A stretch of 64,000 nt of DNA, taken from contig NZ_BMOK01000002.1 in NCBI RefSeq assembly GCF_014647035.1, forward strand, positions 186,001 to 250,000. The letters are read 5' to 3'. This document shows, piece after piece, positions 61,396 through 64,000 of the stretch. The translations under genes and the position numbers were made by a program. The DNA comes from Sporolactobacillus putidus. Its GTDB lineage: Bacteria > Bacillota > Bacilli > Bacillales > Sporolactobacillaceae. The notes beneath the pieces are model-generated. The model ran no database searches, was not told the origin of the DNA, and was given only the letters and a program-made list of their open reading frames with translations. How positions within the stretch are numbered: the first letter of the stretch is position 1; each line of letters starts with the position of its first letter.

Positions 61396-62088
61396 TTGCA
61401 AACGGTCAGACGCCTGCTCGTGATCAGTGACATGCATGGCGAAATCGATGCGTTTAACGCGCTCCTGAATTTAGCGGACTATAATCCGGATGAGGACCTT
61501 TTGTTCTTGCTGGGAGATTATGTTGACCGCGGCCGGAACCCGAAAGCTGTTGTCAAAAAAGCGCGGGAGCTTGAAAGCAAAGGGGCTATCACGCTAAAAG
61601 GCAATCATGAGGACATGATGGAGAGAGCACTGACCGGCCTCAGTCCGGATGCGCTCGCGAACTGGGCAGCAAACGGAGGGGCAGGGACACTTGCAAGCTA
61701 TGGCTTAAGTTTCGAAGCCGTTTATCGGGACATTCGGAAAGGTTCGGTGAATCTCCCGGAAGATTTGCAGGATGACCTGAAGTGGATACAGCACCTCGCC
61801 CTCTATGCCCAGACGGAACACTATTTTTTTGTTCACGCAGGTGTCGACCCTGAAAAGTCTCCGGATGAAACGGACGAACAGACCTTTTTATGGATACGCA
61901 CGCCTTTTTTGAACGATTATCACGGAGAAAAAACGGTTGTTTTCGGGCACACACCAACCATGACCCTTCAGTCTTCAAGCGAGGTTTTTTTCGGCCGGAA
62001 CAATATTATCGGCATTGACGGCGGCTGTGTTTTCGGAGGCCGGCTGAACTGTCTGGAACTGCCGTCAGGAAATACATATTATATTTAA
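61396..62088 (+). CDS. Metallophosphoesterase, PrpE/ApaH-like
   Basis: A 230-aa calcineurin-like phosphoesterase. Metal motifs: LVISDMHGEIDAF (D-x-H), LLGDYVDRGRNP (GD-x-x-DRG), LKGNHEDMMERAL (GNHE), FVHAGVD and VFGHTPTMTL. Such enzymes act on Ser/Thr phosphoproteins or dinucleoside tetraphosphates; which one is not readable. TTG start with GGGGG six bases upstream, chosen over an ATG 12 codons earlier. Confidence 0.9.
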   Translation: MQTVRRLLVISDMHGEIDAFNALLNLADYNPDEDLLFLLGDYVDRGRNPKAVVKKARELESKGAITLKGNHEDMMERALTGLSPDALANWAANGGAGTLASYGLSFEAVYRDIRKGSVNLPEDLQDDLKWIQHLALYAQTEHYFFVHAGVDPEKSPDETDEQTFLWIRTPFLNDYHGEKTVVFGHTPTMTLQSSSEVFFGRNNIIGIDGGCVFGGRLNCLELPSGNTYYI

Positions 62089-62218
62089 AAATGTGAGTAC
62101 CCCTCTAACTCATGCAGATGGGATAATCTGCAGAACGTTTTATTTCTAAAAAACGATTTTGATGTATCTAAGGTTGATAAACTATAAATTTAGGGCGATT
62201 CTTCCCCATCATGGGGTT

Positions 62219-62678
62219 CAGCAGATTATATCGCCCTTCACGAAAATATATCGACGCTCAGCAGATTTTATCGCCCTTCGCGAAAATATATCGACGCCCA
62301 GCAGATTATATCGCCCTTCACGAAAATATATCGACGCTCAGCAGATTATATCGCCCTTCGCGAAAATATATCGACGCCCAGCAGATTATATCGCCCTTCG
62401 CGAAGATATATCGACGTTCAGCAGATTTTATCGCCCTTCACAACAATATATCGACGTCCAGCAAATTTTATCGCCCTTCGCGAAAATATATCGACGCTCA
62501 GCGGATTATATCGCCCTTCACGAATATCGACGCCCAGCAGATTATATCGCCCTTCACGAAAATATATCGACGCCCAGCAAATTTTATCGCCCTTCACGAA
62601 AATATATCGACGCCCAGCAGATTTTATCGCCCTTCGCGAAAATATATCGACGCCCAGCAGATTTTATCGCCCTTCGCC
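62219..62678. repeat. 40-bp tandem repeat array, 12 copies of the core
   Basis: TCGCCCTTC occurs at 62231, 62271, 62311, 62351, 62391, 62431, 62471, 62511, 62547, 62587, 62627 and 62667. All steps are 40 bases except one of 36. Each unit has two 20-base halves, TATATCGCCCTTCGCGAAAA and TATATCGACGCCCAGCAGAT, so TATATCG recurs every 20 bases. Variation is mainly TTCGCGAA/TTCACGAA and GCCC/GCTC. All three frames stay open because 40 is not a multiple of three; I do not regard the frames as genes. The 888-base gap holds only this array and two hairpins. Confidence 0.92.
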
Positions 62679-62856
62679 GATAGACTTTGCGTTCGGAATA
62701 ATTCTTCCGCACTTTGGGCCGATTCTCTATGGGCTTAAGGCGGTGTGGAATTTTTCTATCACCTGCGTATCGGCAATTCAACAATACAGACAATGATTGA
62801 TCATAGCTATAACCATTTTTAAAAAATCCGGCCCATCGATCGATTTTTCATGTTAA

Positions 62857-62883
62857 AGAGCCGCACTTTTAAAGCGCGGCTCC
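62857..62883 (-). terminator. Hairpin, possible terminator
   Basis: Stem GAGCCGC/GCGGCTC followed by TTTAAC on the minus strand; weak T tract. Second of two hairpins downstream of the YtxH gene. Confidence 0.5.
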
Positions 62884-62899
62884 TCACCTAAGAAACATA

Positions 62900-62961
62900 A
62901 AAAGCTCTTAAAACCGCGGGGACGGATCCTGCGATCCCGCCTCTCCGCCGTCAAAAGAGCT
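62900..62961 (-). terminator. Terminator after ytxH-like gene
   Basis: AGCTCTT/AAGAGCT arms enclosing a GC-rich 45-base interior; TTTTTATG follows on the minus strand. Confidence 0.55.
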
Positions 62962-62976
62962 CAAAACAACATCTGA

Positions 62977-63210
62977 TTAGCTGTACGGTTCGCTGTCATT
63001 TTTTATTAGACTTGAAGCCGCCTGCTTAACCTTTTCAACGCTACCTTCTATGACATCTTTAACACACAGATCCCGGCGCAGTTCTTCTCCGGATTTTGGT
63101 GCGAGAAACAGCGCAGCCGCCGCCCCGATCATTCCACCGATGATACCCCCGATAAAGAGCTCTTTTGCACCGAGTCCGCTGCACGATTTTTTCCCGTTTT
63201 CCGAACCCAT
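62977..63210 (-). CDS. YtxH-domain protein
   Basis: A 77-aa general-stress-type small protein. A Gly-rich membrane-like stretch KELFIGGIIGGMIGAAAALF is followed by LAPKSGEELRRDL, the YtxH hallmark, and a charged helix. AAGGAGG precedes the ATG. Monocistronic, with a terminator downstream. Related genes are often under sigma-B; no such promoter was recognised. Confidence 0.88.
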   Translation of the reverse strand: MGSENGKKSCSGLGAKELFIGGIIGGMIGAAAALFLAPKSGEELRRDLCVKDVIEGSVEKVKQAASSLIKNDSEPYS

Positions 63211-63413
63211 GATCCATTCCTCCTTGGATTGCCTGATCTTTTATAATGACCGATTTTTTGATAGTGATCGTTCATGTTTCTCATCTTTATGGAAATTAAA
63301 ACTATCCATTATCAGTATACCAATTTCGTCATGCATCGTCTAATGTTCGATTGTTTATTCGACAATATTGTGCGTTATTTGCATAAAAAGATGCTTTTCT
63401 TCAGAATTTTATT

Positions 63414-64000
63414 TTACTTGCGGTTTTGTGCTGCATATTTGATCAGCGTGTATTTCTTTTTCCCGCGCCGTATGAGGGTATATGCGCCTTCAATCCGGTC
63501 TTCTTCCGACAGGATATAGGACTGCTCAGTCCGGCGCAGGCCGTTTACGTAGATTGCTCCGTTCGTAATGTCTTCCCTCGCCTGTCGCTTGGACGTTGTG
63601 ACGCCCGCAGCTACAACCAGGTCGATCAGTCTCTCCGGTGCATCTGACGGCGCCTCATACGTTGGCACATCCTTAAATCCCTGGCTGATTTCTTCAGCTG
63701 TGAGCCGCGAAACCTCGCCGCTGAAGAGCGCCTCGGAAATGTGTTCCGCTTCCTGCAGCGCTTTTTCACCATGAACCAGTTTTGTCATTTCCTGTGCAAG
63801 AGTCTTCTGCGCTTTTCTTTCCTCAGGATGCTGTTCCACTTCCACAGCCAAACTTTCTATTTGATCTTTTGAAAGAAAAGTGAAGTATTTCAGGTAATTG
63901 ACAACATCGTCATCTGAAGCGTTGATCCAGAACTGATACCATTCATAAGGTGTGGTTTTTTCCGGATCGAGCCAGATGGCGCCGCCCATCGATTTGCCGA
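63414..64000 (-). CDS. tyrS: Tyrosyl-tRNA synthetase, C-terminal part
   Basis: Class I aminoacyl-tRNA synthetase; the start lies beyond the window. About 195 residues are seen, from GKSMGGAIWLDPEKT (just after the KFGKS/KMSKS-type loop), through YEWYQFWINASDDDVVNYL, to the C-terminal S4-like RNA-binding domain (LVVAAGVTTSKRQAREDITN, GAIYVNGLR) and KKKYTLIKYA. A T-box leader, if present, would be outside the window. Confidence 0.96.
   Translation of the reverse strand, partial: GKSMGGAIWLDPEKTTPYEWYQFWINASDDDVVNYLKYFTFLSKDQIESLAVEVEQHPEERKAQKTLAQEMTKLVHGEKALQEAEHISEALFSGEVSRLTAEEISQGFKDVPTYEAPSDAPERLIDLVVAAGVTTSKRQAREDITNGAIYVNGLRRTEQSYILSEEDRIEGAYTLIRRGKKKYTLIKYAAQNRK

Noticed and set aside
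62219-62678. CRISPR array
   Set aside because: The whole 40-base unit repeats; there are no unique spacers, and no cas genes are present.
62159-62738. Two overlapping frames of about 175 codons with Arg/Ile/Ser-rich repeats
   Set aside because: They are translations of the 40-bp array. Since 40 is not a multiple of three, the frames cycle and stay open together; no ribosome-binding site.

Overview
The window comes from a spore-forming, low-to-moderate GC Firmicute of the order Bacillales. The protein sequences and the ylb/yla sporulation genes fit Bacillaceae or Sporolactobacillaceae; a Sporolactobacillus-like organism is my best guess, as inference only. The first half (1-34.5 kb) runs backwards along the Bacillus subtilis ftsL-to-rnjA order: ftsL, rsmH, mraZ, gerR, rpmF, ylbN, tmcAL, ylbL, ylbJ, coaD, rsmD, ylbG to ylbC, ctaB, ctaA, pyc, ftsW, ylaN, ylaI, typA, ylaF, suhB, pdhDCBA, def, ykrA, rpoY and rnjA. 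Several genes usual in that order are missing here: bshC, ylbP, ylbQ, ylbK, ctaCDEFG and speA. No rRNA, tRNA, transposase, prophage or CRISPR array was seen.

Layout. 1-5 kb: cell-wall and division cluster, ribosomal protein L32 and tRNA modification. 5-13 kb: ylb genes for protease, sporulation, CoA and rRNA methylation. 13-24 kb: heme A synthesis, pyruvate carboxylase, FtsW and TypA. 25-30 kb: the pyruvate dehydrogenase operon. 31-35 kb: deformylase, RNA polymerase epsilon and RNase J1. 35-41 kb: an isolated cytochrome bd subunit II-like gene, a YkuU-type peroxiredoxin with Per/Fur-like boxes, the diaminopimelate genes ykuR-dapH and the regulator ccpC. 41-43 kb: phosphate transport (pit-ykaA). 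43-48.5 kb: a two-component system with a two-permease ABC exporter (linearmycin-resistance type). 48.7-52 kb: small accessory genes, including a catalytic-site-less HPr-like protein beside a near-perfect cre site and an S24-like domain without a DNA-binding half. 52-57 kb: a complete Bce-type bacitracin/lantibiotic sensing and efflux operon whose permease is frameshifted at an A8 tract, followed by a truncated second receiver. 57-64 kb: a CwlO-like peptidoglycan hydrolase with WalR boxes, fumarase, a phosphoesterase, a 40-bp repeat array, YtxH and the end of tyrS.

The most unusual material is non-coding. A palindromic element at 7.65-7.93 kb contains two 57-nt units that fold into three hairpins each, with paired compensatory changes in every stem and a constant GTCCT loop. 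A dispersed repeat occurs four times; its two long copies contain a GTCCT-loop hairpin module that the two short copies lack. A 40-bp array at 62.2-62.7 kb and a degenerate 42-bp array at 36.7 kb share an ATCGCCC core at about two-helical-turn spacing, and an exact 18-mer links their flanks. All gene functions are assigned by recognition of family motifs, without database searches.
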